DNA of 22,970 nt. It comes from an uncultured Eubacteriales bacterium (GTDB lineage: Bacteria; Bacillota; Clostridia; Oscillospirales; Oscillospiraceae). The notes under the pieces are model-generated. The model did not search any database and had not been told where the DNA came from. It saw only the letters and a program-made list of their open reading frames with translations. Below are positions 1 to 6,272 of this stretch, piece after piece (the first letter of the stretch is position 1; every line of letters begins with the position of its first letter). Made by a program: the position numbers and the translations under genes. The stretch is taken from contig URST01000025.1 in NCBI GenBank assembly GCA_900550585.1, forward strand, positions 1-22,970. Reading direction: 5' to 3'.

Positions 1-2222
1 CCGCCGTAGCCGCCATAGCCGCCATAGCTTTCACCGCCGGCGTATCTGGCCGCGTAACCATCGCCGCTGCCGTCCCCCCAGCCCACGTCGCTCTCCGCGC
101 TGCGGGGCTGCGGCTTGCTGAGCCACTCCATGTTCTCCTCCGGGACCTCCTTCAGAAACCGGGAGGGCATGGCCGGGGCCGTGCGGCCGAACAGCATGCG
201 CTGCCGTGCATTGGTCAGGGTCAGCGTCTCCTTGGCGCGGGTCATGGCCACATAGCAAAGGCGCCGTTCCTCCTCCATTTCCTCCGCATCGCCCATGGCG
301 CGATTTCCCGGGAAAAGACCGTCCTCCATGCCCACTACATAGACGTGGGGGAACTCCAGACCCTTGGCGGCATGCATGGTCATCATGGTCACGCAGTTGT
401 CGCTGTCGGACTGGCTGTCCAGATCGGTGTAAAGCGCCACCTCATCCAGAAAGCCCGCCAGCGACGGCTCACCCTCCGCGTTTTCCATGTACCCCTGGAT
501 GCTGGATTTCAGCTCCTCCACGTTTTCCAGACGGCCGCAGCTCTCCATATCGTCCTTCTCCCGCAGCGCCGCCGTGTAGCCGCTTTTGTCGCAGACCAAA
601 TCGTAGAACTCCATGAGATCGCACCCCTCTGCCTGCCGGCGCAGGGATTCGATCATATCTGTAAAGGCCATCAGCTTGCCAGCTGCGTTTTTCAACTCCG
701 GGTAGTCGGAGGCGCGGCGGAACACGTCGTAGAGGGCACTTCCCTGCTCCGTGGCGATGATCTGCGCCTTGTCCACGGTGGCCTGCCCGATCTTGCGGGA
801 CGGTACGTTGACGATGCGCCGCAGCCGCAGGTCGTCGGTGGTGTTGCTGATGACGCACAGGTACGCCAGCATGTCCTTGACCTCGGCGCGGTCGAAGAAC
901 TTCATACCGCCGTAGATCTTATAGGGCACGCCGTTGCGCTTGAAGGCATATTCCAGCGCGTTGGACTGGGCGTTCATCCGGTAGAGCACAGCATTGTCCT
1001 TCCAGCTGCCGCCCCGGCGATAGTCCATCATGATCTGGCCCACCACATAGTTGGCCTCGTCGCTCTCGTTAAAGGCGGTCTTGATGATGACCTTCTCCCC
1101 TGCGCCGTTATCGGTCCACAACGTCTTGCCCTTGCGGCCCTCGTTGTGGCGGATGACGGCGTTGGCCGCGTCCAGAATGTTCTGAGTGGAACGGTAATTC
1201 TGTTCCAGACGGATGGTGCGGGCGCCCTTGTACTCCTTCTCAAAGCTGAGGATGTTGCTGATGTCCGCGCCCCGGAAACGGTAGATGCTCTGGTCGTCAT
1301 CGCCCACCACGCAGATGTTGCGCTGCTGGTTGGTCAGCAGGCTGGCCAGCAGGTATTGCAGGTGGTTGGTGTCCTGGTACTCGTCGATGAGGATGTAGCG
1401 GAACTTGTTCTGGTAATACGCCCGCACATCCGGGCAGCTTTGCAGCAGCCGGACGGTGTGGAGAATGATATCGTCGAAGTCCAGCGCGTTAGCATCCCGC
1501 AGTTTTTTGTTGTAAAGCGCATATACTTTACCGATCCTGATGCGGCGCCAGTCGTTGATGGCCTGCCACTGCTGGATAAACTCCTCCGGGGACTGCATCT
1601 CGTCCTTGGCCCGGGAAATGATGCTCAGGATCTCCCGGGTGGGGAACGCCTTTTCGTCCAGCGACAGCTCCTTGAGGATGTCCTTGATGACCCGCTTGCT
1701 GTCGTCCGTGTCGTAGATGGTGAAGCTGCGGTCGAAGCCGATGCGGTCGATGTCCCGGCGCAGGATGCGGACGCAGGCGGAGTGGAACGTGGAGGCCCAT
1801 ACGTCCTGGGCCACTTCCTCCCCCAGCATGCGGCCCAGCCGCTCCTTCAGCTCATTGGCGGCTTTGTTGGTGAAGGTGATGGCCAGCACCTCCCACGGGC
1901 GGGCCGGCTCCACAGCGCAGAGATACTGCATCAGCGGGCGCTGTTCCTCGTCCGGTGCCTTGACGTACTCCTCCAGAAACGCGGCTTCGTCCTCCGTCAC
2001 CGGGATGGGGATGTCCGTACTGTCGCTGCCCCGGCCATAGCGCAGCAGATTGGCCACGCGGTTGATGAGCACCGTGGTCTTGCCGGAGCCGGCACCGGCC
2101 AGCAGCAGCAGCGGTCCCTCCGTGGTCAGCACGCCCTCCCGCTGGCGGGGGTTCAGCTTTTGAAAATCAGCAGCAATGGCGGCCTGCCGCGCCGCGATAA
2201 ATCGTTTTTCCAGTTCCGTCAT
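1..2222 (-). CDS. pcrA: ATP-dependent DNA helicase PcrA/UvrD, C-terminus beyond window
   Basis: Superfamily 1A 3'-5' DNA helicase acting in nucleotide excision repair, replication-fork clearance and removal of recombination proteins. The frame stays open from the ATG at 2222 to the window edge, 740 codons. Visible motifs in order: Walker A GAGSGKT (residues 43-49), TFTNKAA (motif Ia), LDFDD, DEYQDTN (Walker B), VVGDDDQSIYRFRGAD (motif III), LEQNYRST (motif IV), TMHAAKGLEF (motif V) and VAMTRAKETL (motif VI). Compared with Bacillus PcrA there is an extra stretch of about 40 residues between Walker A and motif Ia (about residues 63-105). The visible tail ends in a Gly/Tyr-rich (YGG) repeat that runs off the window, so the true C-terminus is unseen. 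GAGG about 8 bases upstream serves as ribosome site. It is divergent from the radical-SAM cassette. Family assignment is near certain; PcrA rather than another UvrD paralogue is inferred from the Gram-positive context. Confidence 0.96.
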   Translation of the reverse strand, partial: MTELEKRFIAARQAAIAADFQKLNPRQREGVLTTEGPLLLLAGAGSGKTTVLINRVANLLRYGRGSDSTDIPIPVTEDEAAFLEEYVKAPDEEQRPLMQYLCAVEPARPWEVLAITFTNKAANELKERLGRMLGEEVAQDVWASTFHSACVRILRRDIDRIGFDRSFTIYDTDDSKRVIKDILKELSLDEKAFPTREILSIISRAKDEMQSPEEFIQQWQAINDWRRIRIGKVYALYNKKLRDANALDFDDIILHTVRLLQSCPDVRAYYQNKFRYILIDEYQDTNHLQYLLASLLTNQQRNICVVGDDDQSIYRFRGADISNILSFEKEYKGARTIRLEQNYRSTQNILDAANAVIRHNEGRKGKTLWTDNGAGEKVIIKTAFNESDEANYVVGQIMMDYRRGGSWKDNAVLYRMNAQSNALEYAFKRNGVPYKIYGGMKFFDRAEVKDMLAYLCVISNTTDDLRLRRIVNVPSRKIGQATVDKAQIIATEQGSALYDVFRRASDYPELKNAAGKLMAFTDMIESLRRQAEGCDLMEFYDLVCDKSGYTAALREKDDMESCGRLENVEELKSSIQGYMENAEGEPSLAGFLDEVALYTDLDSQSDSDNCVTMMTMHAAKGLEFPHVYVVGMEDGLFPGNRAMGDAEEMEEERRLCYVAMTRAKETLTLTNARQRMLFGRTAPAMPSRFLKEVPEENMEWLSKPQPRSAESDVGWGDGSGDGYAARYAGGESYGGYGGYG

Positions 2223-2255
2223 ACAGAAGCCTCGCTTTTCTCTTTCTTGCACCTT

Positions 2256-2284
2256 ATTTTAATACATGCGGCCGCTCTGGTCAA
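2256..2284 (-). promoter_or_regulatory. Sigma-A promoter of pcrA
   Basis: Read on the minus strand: TTGACC (2279-2284), 17-base spacer, TAAAAT (2256-2261). It lies about 34 bases upstream of the pcrA ATG and points toward pcrA. The match is by eye only. Confidence 0.7.
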
Positions 2285-2324
2285 CCTCCCATGCAAATTT
2301 TATAGAATTTTTGTTCGATTTCTG

Positions 2325-2353
2325 TTGACAAGAACGATTGCTCGATTTATAAT
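2325..2353 (+). promoter_or_regulatory. Consensus sigma-A promoter of the microprotein/radical-SAM cassette
   Basis: TTGACA (2325-2330), 17-base spacer, TATAAT (2348-2353): a perfect match to both consensus hexamers with ideal spacing. The predicted start is near 2360, just upstream of the 39-codon ORF. A promoter this strong normally needs repression, which fits the operator-like palindrome at the predicted start site. Confidence 0.85.
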
Positions 2354-2359
2354 GCGGAT

Positions 2360-2373
2360 AGAACATAAGTTTG
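2360..2373. promoter_or_regulatory. Putative LexA (SOS) operator
   Basis: AGAACATAAGTTTG fits the Gram-positive LexA/DinR core GAAC-N4-GTTY. It covers the predicted transcription start of the cassette, where a bound repressor would block initiation. A weaker related sequence, GAACGATTGCTC (2332-2343), lies in the promoter spacer. The call rests on the motif, its position and the DNA-repair genes downstream; there is no experimental evidence. Confidence 0.6.
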
Positions 2374-2391
2374 ACACGGAGGTAACTGATT

Positions 2392-2511
2392 ATGACGACC
2401 ATCGGACTGCTGATCACCCTGCTGGGCGCAGGCTCCATTGCTGCCAACGTTATGCGGCTCATCGACTGCATCGACCAGCCGGCACCTCGCCGCAGACGCC
2501 GCACGGCGTAA
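2392..2511 (+). CDS. Small membrane protein, 39 aa, unknown function
   Basis: I do not recognise this protein. It starts MTTIGLLITLLG and ends RRRRRTA. Residues about 3-21 form one hydrophobic, Gly/Ala-rich segment long enough to cross a membrane; the C-terminus is strongly basic with five arginines in a row, suggesting the tail stays in the cytosol. A perfect GGAGG (2378-2382) sits 9 bases before the ATG, and a consensus promoter with a LexA-like site lies directly upstream, so expression is well supported although the ORF is short. Its stop lies 4 bases before the start of the radical-SAM gene, which has no good ribosome site of its own, so it may also act as a leader peptide for translational coupling. 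SOS-induced one-helix membrane proteins are known elsewhere (SidA, TisB), but nothing here shows that function. Confidence 0.7.
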   Translation: MTTIGLLITLLGAGSIAANVMRLIDCIDQPAPRRRRRTA

Positions 2512-2515
2512 ACCT

Positions 2516-3784
2516 ATGGACGTTCTGGAGAAGCTGACCATCCTGACGGATGCCGCCAAGTATGATGCGGCCTGCACCTCCAGCGGTGTGCGGCGCGGCT
2601 CCAGACCCGGTATGATCGGCAATACGTCCTCCTCTATCGCCGGGTGCTGCCACAGCTTCTCCGCTGATGGGCGGTGCATCACACTGCTGAAGGTGCTGAT
2701 GACCAACGTCTGCACCTTCGACTGTAAATACTGCGTCAACCGGCGCAGCAACGATACGCGGCGGGCGGCGTTCACGCCGCGGGAACTGGCGGAGCTGACC
2801 ATTGGTTTCTACCGGCGGAACTATATCGAGGGGCTGTTCCTGTCCAGCGGTGTGCTGCGCAGCCCGGACTATACCACGGAACAGATGATCCGGGCGCTGC
2901 GCATCCTGCGGGAGGAGTACCGGTTCAATGGGTATATCCATGCCAAGGCCATTCCCGGCACCTCGCCGGAGCTGGTACGGCAGCTGGGACTGCTGGCGGA
3001 CCGGCTCAGTGTCAACATCGAGCTGCCGTCGCAGGACGGCTTGCAGCTGCTGGCACCGGATAAGACGAAAAGCGCCATCCTGCGGCCCATGGGGCAGATA
3101 CGGGACGGCGTGATCCAGAGCAAGACGGAGCTGGTGAAGTATAAGCACGCGCCGGCCTTTGCACCGGCGGGACAGAGCACGCAGCTCATCGTGGGGGCCA
3201 CCGGTGACAATGACCGGCATATCCTCCATTTGACGGAGTCGCTGTATGAGAAGTACCGGCTGAAGCGGGTGTTCTACTCCGCCTATGTGCCGGTAGTGGA
3301 GAATAGTCTCCTCCCCGCTCTGGACACCAAGCCGCCGCTGCTGCGGGAGCATCGGCTGTACCAGGCCGACTGGCTGCTGCGGTTCTACGGCTTCCGGGCG
3401 GAGGAACTGCTGGATGAGACACACCCGAACTTTGACCAGCGGCTGGACCCCAAGTCCAGCTGGGCAGTGGCGCATCTGGAGCAGTTTCCGGTGGAGGTCA
3501 TGCGGGCGGATATGGAGACGCTGCTGCGGGTGCCGGGCATCGGGCCTGTCAGTGCGCGGCGCATCCTGTCAGCCCGGCGGCAGACAAATCTGCGGTTCGA
3601 GGATCTGAAAAAGCTGGGCGTTGTGGTGAATCGGGCGCAGTTTTTCCTCACCTGCGGCGGACGGATGCGGCAGGGACTGCGCTTCTCCCCTGCCACGCTG
3701 CCGGTACAGCTGGAGCGGATGGAGCGCGGACTGCTGTTGGAAAACGGCATGGAGCAGCTGTCGCTGTTCGACAGCGCGGGGTGA
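2516..3784 (+). CDS. Putative DNA modification/repair radical SAM protein (TIGR03916 type)
   Basis: A 422-residue radical S-adenosylmethionine enzyme; its chemistry is unknown. The iron-sulfur cluster motif is CTFDCKYC (Cys66, Cys70, Cys73). A helix-hairpin-helix element near residues 336-355 (RVPGIGPVSARRIL) is typical of DNA-binding and repair proteins. The N-terminus (MDVLEKLTILTDAAKYDAAC) and the overall pattern match my memory of the family annotated as a putative DNA modification/repair radical SAM protein, often encoded with the next gene and near a uracil-DNA glycosylase. I chose ATG 2516 because it gives the family N-terminus; an upstream in-frame start at 2438 would overlap the 39-aa ORF. 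There is no clear Shine-Dalgarno, so translation is probably coupled to the small ORF ending at 2511. The LexA-like site upstream would make it damage-inducible (inference). Confidence 0.88.
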   Translation: MDVLEKLTILTDAAKYDAACTSSGVRRGSRPGMIGNTSSSIAGCCHSFSADGRCITLLKVLMTNVCTFDCKYCVNRRSNDTRRAAFTPRELAELTIGFYRRNYIEGLFLSSGVLRSPDYTTEQMIRALRILREEYRFNGYIHAKAIPGTSPELVRQLGLLADRLSVNIELPSQDGLQLLAPDKTKSAILRPMGQIRDGVIQSKTELVKYKHAPAFAPAGQSTQLIVGATGDNDRHILHLTESLYEKYRLKRVFYSAYVPVVENSLLPALDTKPPLLREHRLYQADWLLRFYGFRAEELLDETHPNFDQRLDPKSSWAVAHLEQFPVEVMRADMETLLRVPGIGPVSARRILSARRQTNLRFEDLKKLGVVVNRAQFFLTCGGRMRQGLRFSPATLPVQLERMERGLLLENGMEQLSLFDSAG

Positions 3785-3789
3785 ACGGG

Positions 3790-4572
3790 ATGGATGTGGT
3801 CTATCAATACGACGGAACTTTGGAGGGATTCCTGTGCTGCGTATACGACAGCTATGTATATAAAGAATCCCCCGTCGGATTTTCTGCCGACGAGGGATTT
3901 TTGTCCTTGTATGAGGTTCGCACCGTGATAACTGACAAAGCGCACGGGCAGCGGGTCTATCAGGGGCTTGTCAGACGGTCGGCCAAGGCGGCCAACGTGC
4001 TGCGCCGGGCCTTCCTGACCTGCATGGAGGACAAGGAGCTGTGTCTCTACACCTTTGTCCGCAGGGTGTTTCGGGAGGGCGGCGGCTTTATGCGGGATCT
4101 GTCCGACCCGGTGTGCTATCCGCTGCACAGAGCCATCCGGCATATGAACGGAGAGCTGGAGAAGCTGCGGGGATTTGTCAGATTTTCCGACTACAACGGT
4201 GTGCTGGGAGCGGTCATTGAGCCGAAAAACCGGGTGCTGCCGCTGCTGCGCCGCCATTTCTGCGACCGCTATGCCAACGAGACGTTCTTCATCTTCGACC
4301 GCACCCATCGGGAGGTGCTGCTGTACGCAAAGGGCATGTCTCGCATCGCGCCGCTGGAGCATCTGGAGCTGGCGGCGCCGGATGACACGGAGATCCAGTA
4401 CAGACGACTCTGGAAAACTTTCTTCGAGACGGTGGCCATCCGGGAGCGGAAGAATCCCCGCTGTCAAAACACCTTCCTGCCCAAGCGATACCGCGGCATC
4501 ATGACGGAATTTCTGCCGCTGGAATACGAAAAGGCGGCTCCCCAGCCGGACAGGCCGCAGCTGCGGCCATAG
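3790..4572 (+). CDS. Probable DNA metabolism protein, radical-SAM partner (TIGR03915/DUF4130 type)
   Basis: A 260-residue protein recognised by its conserved blocks: VYQYDGTLEGFLCCVYDSY at the N-terminus, then RRAFLTC, LRGFVRFSDYNGVLGAVIEPKN, FFIFDRTHREVLLY, and a C-terminal CQNTFLPKRYRGIMTEF. The family is of unknown biochemical function and usually follows the radical-SAM gene; in some genomes it is fused to a uracil-DNA glycosylase domain, which is absent here. GTG 3781 would overlap the upstream stop, but ATG 3790 is preferred: it has GGGGTGA (3778-3784) at good spacing and gives the usual short N-terminus. The upstream stop codon lies inside that ribosome site, implying tight coupling. 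A strong terminator-like hairpin lies inside the gene near residues 27-38. No terminator is obvious after it. Confidence 0.85.
   Translation: MDVVYQYDGTLEGFLCCVYDSYVYKESPVGFSADEGFLSLYEVRTVITDKAHGQRVYQGLVRRSAKAANVLRRAFLTCMEDKELCLYTFVRRVFREGGGFMRDLSDPVCYPLHRAIRHMNGELEKLRGFVRFSDYNGVLGAVIEPKNRVLPLLRRHFCDRYANETFFIFDRTHREVLLYAKGMSRIAPLEHLELAAPDDTEIQYRRLWKTFFETVAIRERKNPRCQNTFLPKRYRGIMTEFLPLEYEKAAPQPDRPQLRP
3868..3902 (+). terminator. Terminator-like hairpin inside the partner gene
   Basis: TCCCCCGTCGG (3868-3878) pairs with CCGACGAGGGA (3887-3897) with a single mismatch, has an 8-base loop, and is followed at once by TTTTT (3898-3902). This is the form of an intrinsic terminator in the sense direction of the gene. 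The reading frame runs straight through it, so ribosomes would normally mask it. Confidence 0.55.
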
Positions 4573-4672
4573 ACGGGCGTGCTGGCGTTGCTGTGATCTG
4601 TGCGGCAGTGACGTAAAGCGGTACGATGCGGTACGGCGGCAGAGAAATTCTGCCTGCCTGGGGTGCGGCTGG

Positions 4673-5383
4673 TCAATCGCTCAGCAGCTCCCGCAGCTTC
4701 TGCAGGCTGCGGCGCTCCATCCGGGAGACCTGCACCTGCGAAACATGCAGCAGCCTTGCCGTTTGCTCCTGGGTCAGGCCCTTGAAGAAGCGGAGCAGGA
4801 TGGTCTTGCGCTCCTGCTCCGGCAGGCAGTCGATGGCCTCCCGCAGAGCGATGCGCTCCACCATACCGGCCTCCGGCTCCTCCGTGCCCAGCAGCGATTC
4901 CAGCGTCAGACCCTCCGCTGTCTCCTGCTGCAAGGATTCCGGGGCCACCACCGCCAACTCGATGTTGGCGATCTCCTCCACGGTAAGGCCGGTCTCCTCC
5001 GCCAGTTCGGAGAGCTTGGGCGCACAGCCCAAACGGTTTTGCAGGCGTTCGCGGGCGGCCCAGAGCATCTGCCCCTTTTCCCGCAGGGTGCGGCCCACCT
5101 TGATGGGCCCGTCATCCCGCAGGAAACGGCGGATCTCCCCAGCGATCTTGGGCACGGCGTAGGTGGAAAACTGCGTTCCGTATGTGAGGTCAAACCCCTT
5201 TACAGCCTTTATAAATCCAATACATCCAAGCTGGTAGAGGTCGTCCGCCTCCACACCGCAGGTGCGGTATCGTTTGACGATGGACCAGATGAGGCCGGCA
5301 TTCTCCACCAGCATTTGCCGGCAGGCATCGTCATCCCCCTGCTGCGCGCGTTCCAGCAGCGCCATGCGGTCCTCCGCGGTCAT
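4673..5383 (-). CDS. sigF: RNA polymerase sporulation sigma factor F
   Basis: Forespore-specific sigma factor of 236 residues that directs early transcription in the forespore after polar division. Region 2 is clear: LYQLGCIGFIKAVKGFDL, then FSTYAVPKIAGEIRRFLRDD (about residues 49-91), the signature of the SigF/SigG/SigB group. Region 3 (ELAEETGLTVEEI) and the region 4 helix-turn-helix (LTQEQTARLLHVSQVQVSRMER, about residues 203-224) follow. SigG is nearly identical in these motifs; the call as SigF rests on the two preceding genes, its anti-sigma factor and anti-anti-sigma factor. The start overlaps the spoIIAB stop by 4 bases (ATGA), implying coupled translation. No clear intrinsic terminator follows; only a small hairpin without a T-run lies at 4638-4654, in the convergent gap with the radical-SAM partner gene. 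Confidence 0.95.
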   Translation of the reverse strand: MTAEDRMALLERAQQGDDDACRQMLVENAGLIWSIVKRYRTCGVEADDLYQLGCIGFIKAVKGFDLTYGTQFSTYAVPKIAGEIRRFLRDDGPIKVGRTLREKGQMLWAARERLQNRLGCAPKLSELAEETGLTVEEIANIELAVVAPESLQQETAEGLTLESLLGTEEPEAGMVERIALREAIDCLPEQERKTILLRFFKGLTQEQTARLLHVSQVQVSRMERRSLQKLRELLSD

Positions 5384-5823
5384 CGGGACACCAGACGCGG
5401 GACGATGCGCTTGCGCATCTGGACGGTGGTGCCCTTTCCGGGCACCGAACGGACGGATAGCTTGTCCATGAAACTCTCCATGATGGTGAAGCCCATGCCG
5501 CTGCGCTCACTGCCGCCGGTGGTGAACAGCGGGCGGCGGGCCTCCTTTACATCGGTGATACCGCGGCCCCAGTCGCGGACAGTGATCTCCAGGACGCCGC
5601 CCTTCAGGAGCTTCATTTTCATGATGATCTTTCCCAGCGCGTCCGGATAGGCGTGGACGATGGCATTGGTCACCGCCTCGCTGACGGCGGTCTTGATGTC
5701 TCCCAGCTCGTCCAGTGTGGGGTCCAGCTGGGCGGCGAAGCCGGCTGCCGCTGTGCGGGCGAAGCTCTCGTTGCTGCTGCGGCTGAGAAATTCAAGGGTC
5801 ACATAGTTTTCCGCGCGTGTCAT
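5380..5823 (-). CDS. spoIIAB: Anti-sigma F factor / serine kinase SpoIIAB
   Basis: A 147-residue GHKL-fold kinase that holds sigma F inactive and phosphorylates SpoIIAA. The ATP-binding boxes are visible: N-box EAVTNAIVHAY (residues 49-59), G1 box DWGRGI (84-89) and G2 box around GMGFTIMESFMD (109-120). Length matches the family. AGGAGG at 5832-5837 lies 8 bases before the ATG at 5823. It is second in the operon, 24 bases after spoIIAA and overlapping sigF by 4 bases. No key residue appears lost. Confidence 0.96.
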   Translation of the reverse strand: MTRAENYVTLEFLSRSSNESFARTAAAGFAAQLDPTLDELGDIKTAVSEAVTNAIVHAYPDALGKIIMKMKLLKGGVLEITVRDWGRGITDVKEARRPLFTTGGSERSGMGFTIMESFMDKLSVRSVPGKGTTVQMRKRIVPRLVSR

Positions 5824-5847
5824 ATGTAATCTCCTCCTTTGATCTGC

Positions 5848-6153
5848 TTATTCAATGGTCATCATGCGCCCGATGCCCGCGGCCTCGAACACCTTGCGGG
5901 GCTGCGGCGCCACATGGTGCAGCGCTACGCTGCCGCCCAGCTCCCGCATGCGCTGCCAGCCACGCAGCGCCACGGCGATGCCGGAGCTGTCCATGAACGT
6001 GACGCCTGAGAAATCCAGAATGAGGACCATGGGCAGCGAGCGCTGGATCTCCTGCTCCAGACAGGCAAGCAGTCCCTTGGCGCCGTGATGGTCCAACTCT
6101 CCTTTCAGGGCAAGCTCCAGCTGGCTGCCCTCGTGCTTGGCAGATACTTCCAT
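5848..6153 (-). CDS. spoIIAA: Anti-sigma F factor antagonist SpoIIAA
   Basis: A 101-residue STAS-domain protein. When unphosphorylated it binds SpoIIAB and frees sigma F; SpoIIAB phosphorylates it and the SpoIIE phosphatase reverses this. The phosphorylation loop is FMDSSGIAVALRG, with the target serine at residue 56 or 57. AAAGGAG lies about 9 bases before the ATG at 6153. It is the first gene of the spoIIA operon; upstream, within 120 bases, are the valS terminator and possible Spo0A boxes. Confidence 0.95.
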   Translation of the reverse strand: MEVSAKHEGSQLELALKGELDHHGAKGLLACLEQEIQRSLPMVLILDFSGVTFMDSSGIAVALRGWQRMRELGGSVALHHVAPQPRKVFEAAGIGRMMTIE

Positions 6154-6181
6154 ATACGTTGCTCCTTTGTAAAAGCGTTCT

Positions 6182-6219
6182 AAAAAATAATCACCGCAGA
6201 TCGTTGATCTACGGTGATT
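6182..6219 (-). terminator. Intrinsic terminator of valS
   Basis: Arms 6189-6202 and 6206-6219 pair over 14 positions with a 3-base loop. Read on the minus strand the single imperfect position is a G-U pair, and the hairpin is followed by ATTTTTT (6182-6188). On the plus strand the same position would be C-A and there is no T-run, so the terminator serves the minus-strand valS. Confidence 0.85.
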
Positions 6220-6264
6220 ATAGTGTATTCAAGGCGTTTTCCGTGTCGAATCGCGCCTGTCGGG
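6217..6264 (-). promoter_or_regulatory. Candidate spoIIA promoter with Spo0A boxes
   Basis: On the minus strand there is TATAAT (6217-6222) and, 21 bases upstream, TCGACA (6244-6249). The latter overlaps an exact 0A-box TGTCGAA (6244-6250, plus strand); a second, weaker TGTCGGG lies at 6258-6264. A long spacer with 0A-boxes on the -35 region is the layout known for Spo0A-activated sigma-A promoters such as spoIIG. I found no convincing sigma-H promoter, the usual driver of spoIIA. The assignment is tentative. Confidence 0.4.
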
Positions 6265-6272
6265 GCGAAAAA

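Noticed and set aside
2438..2515. N-terminal extension of the radical-SAM protein to 2438
   Set aside because: It overlaps the 39-codon ORF in another frame and does not resemble the family; ATG 2516 gives the conserved start.
345..2537. A 730-codon plus-strand open frame opposite pcrA
   Set aside because: The minus strand carries all helicase motifs; this frame has none and runs through the divergent promoter region.
3781..3789. GTG 3781 as start of the radical-SAM partner
   Set aside because: It has no ribosome site and overlaps the upstream stop; ATG 3790 has GGGGTGA at good spacing. Not fully excluded.
3385..4467. A 360-codon minus-strand open frame
   Set aside because: It lies opposite the radical-SAM gene and its partner, whose family motifs are clear on the plus strand.
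4638..4654. GGCAGA/TCTGCC hairpin between the convergent sigF and radical-SAM partner genes as a terminator
   Set aside because: The stem is only 6 bases and no T-run follows on either strand.
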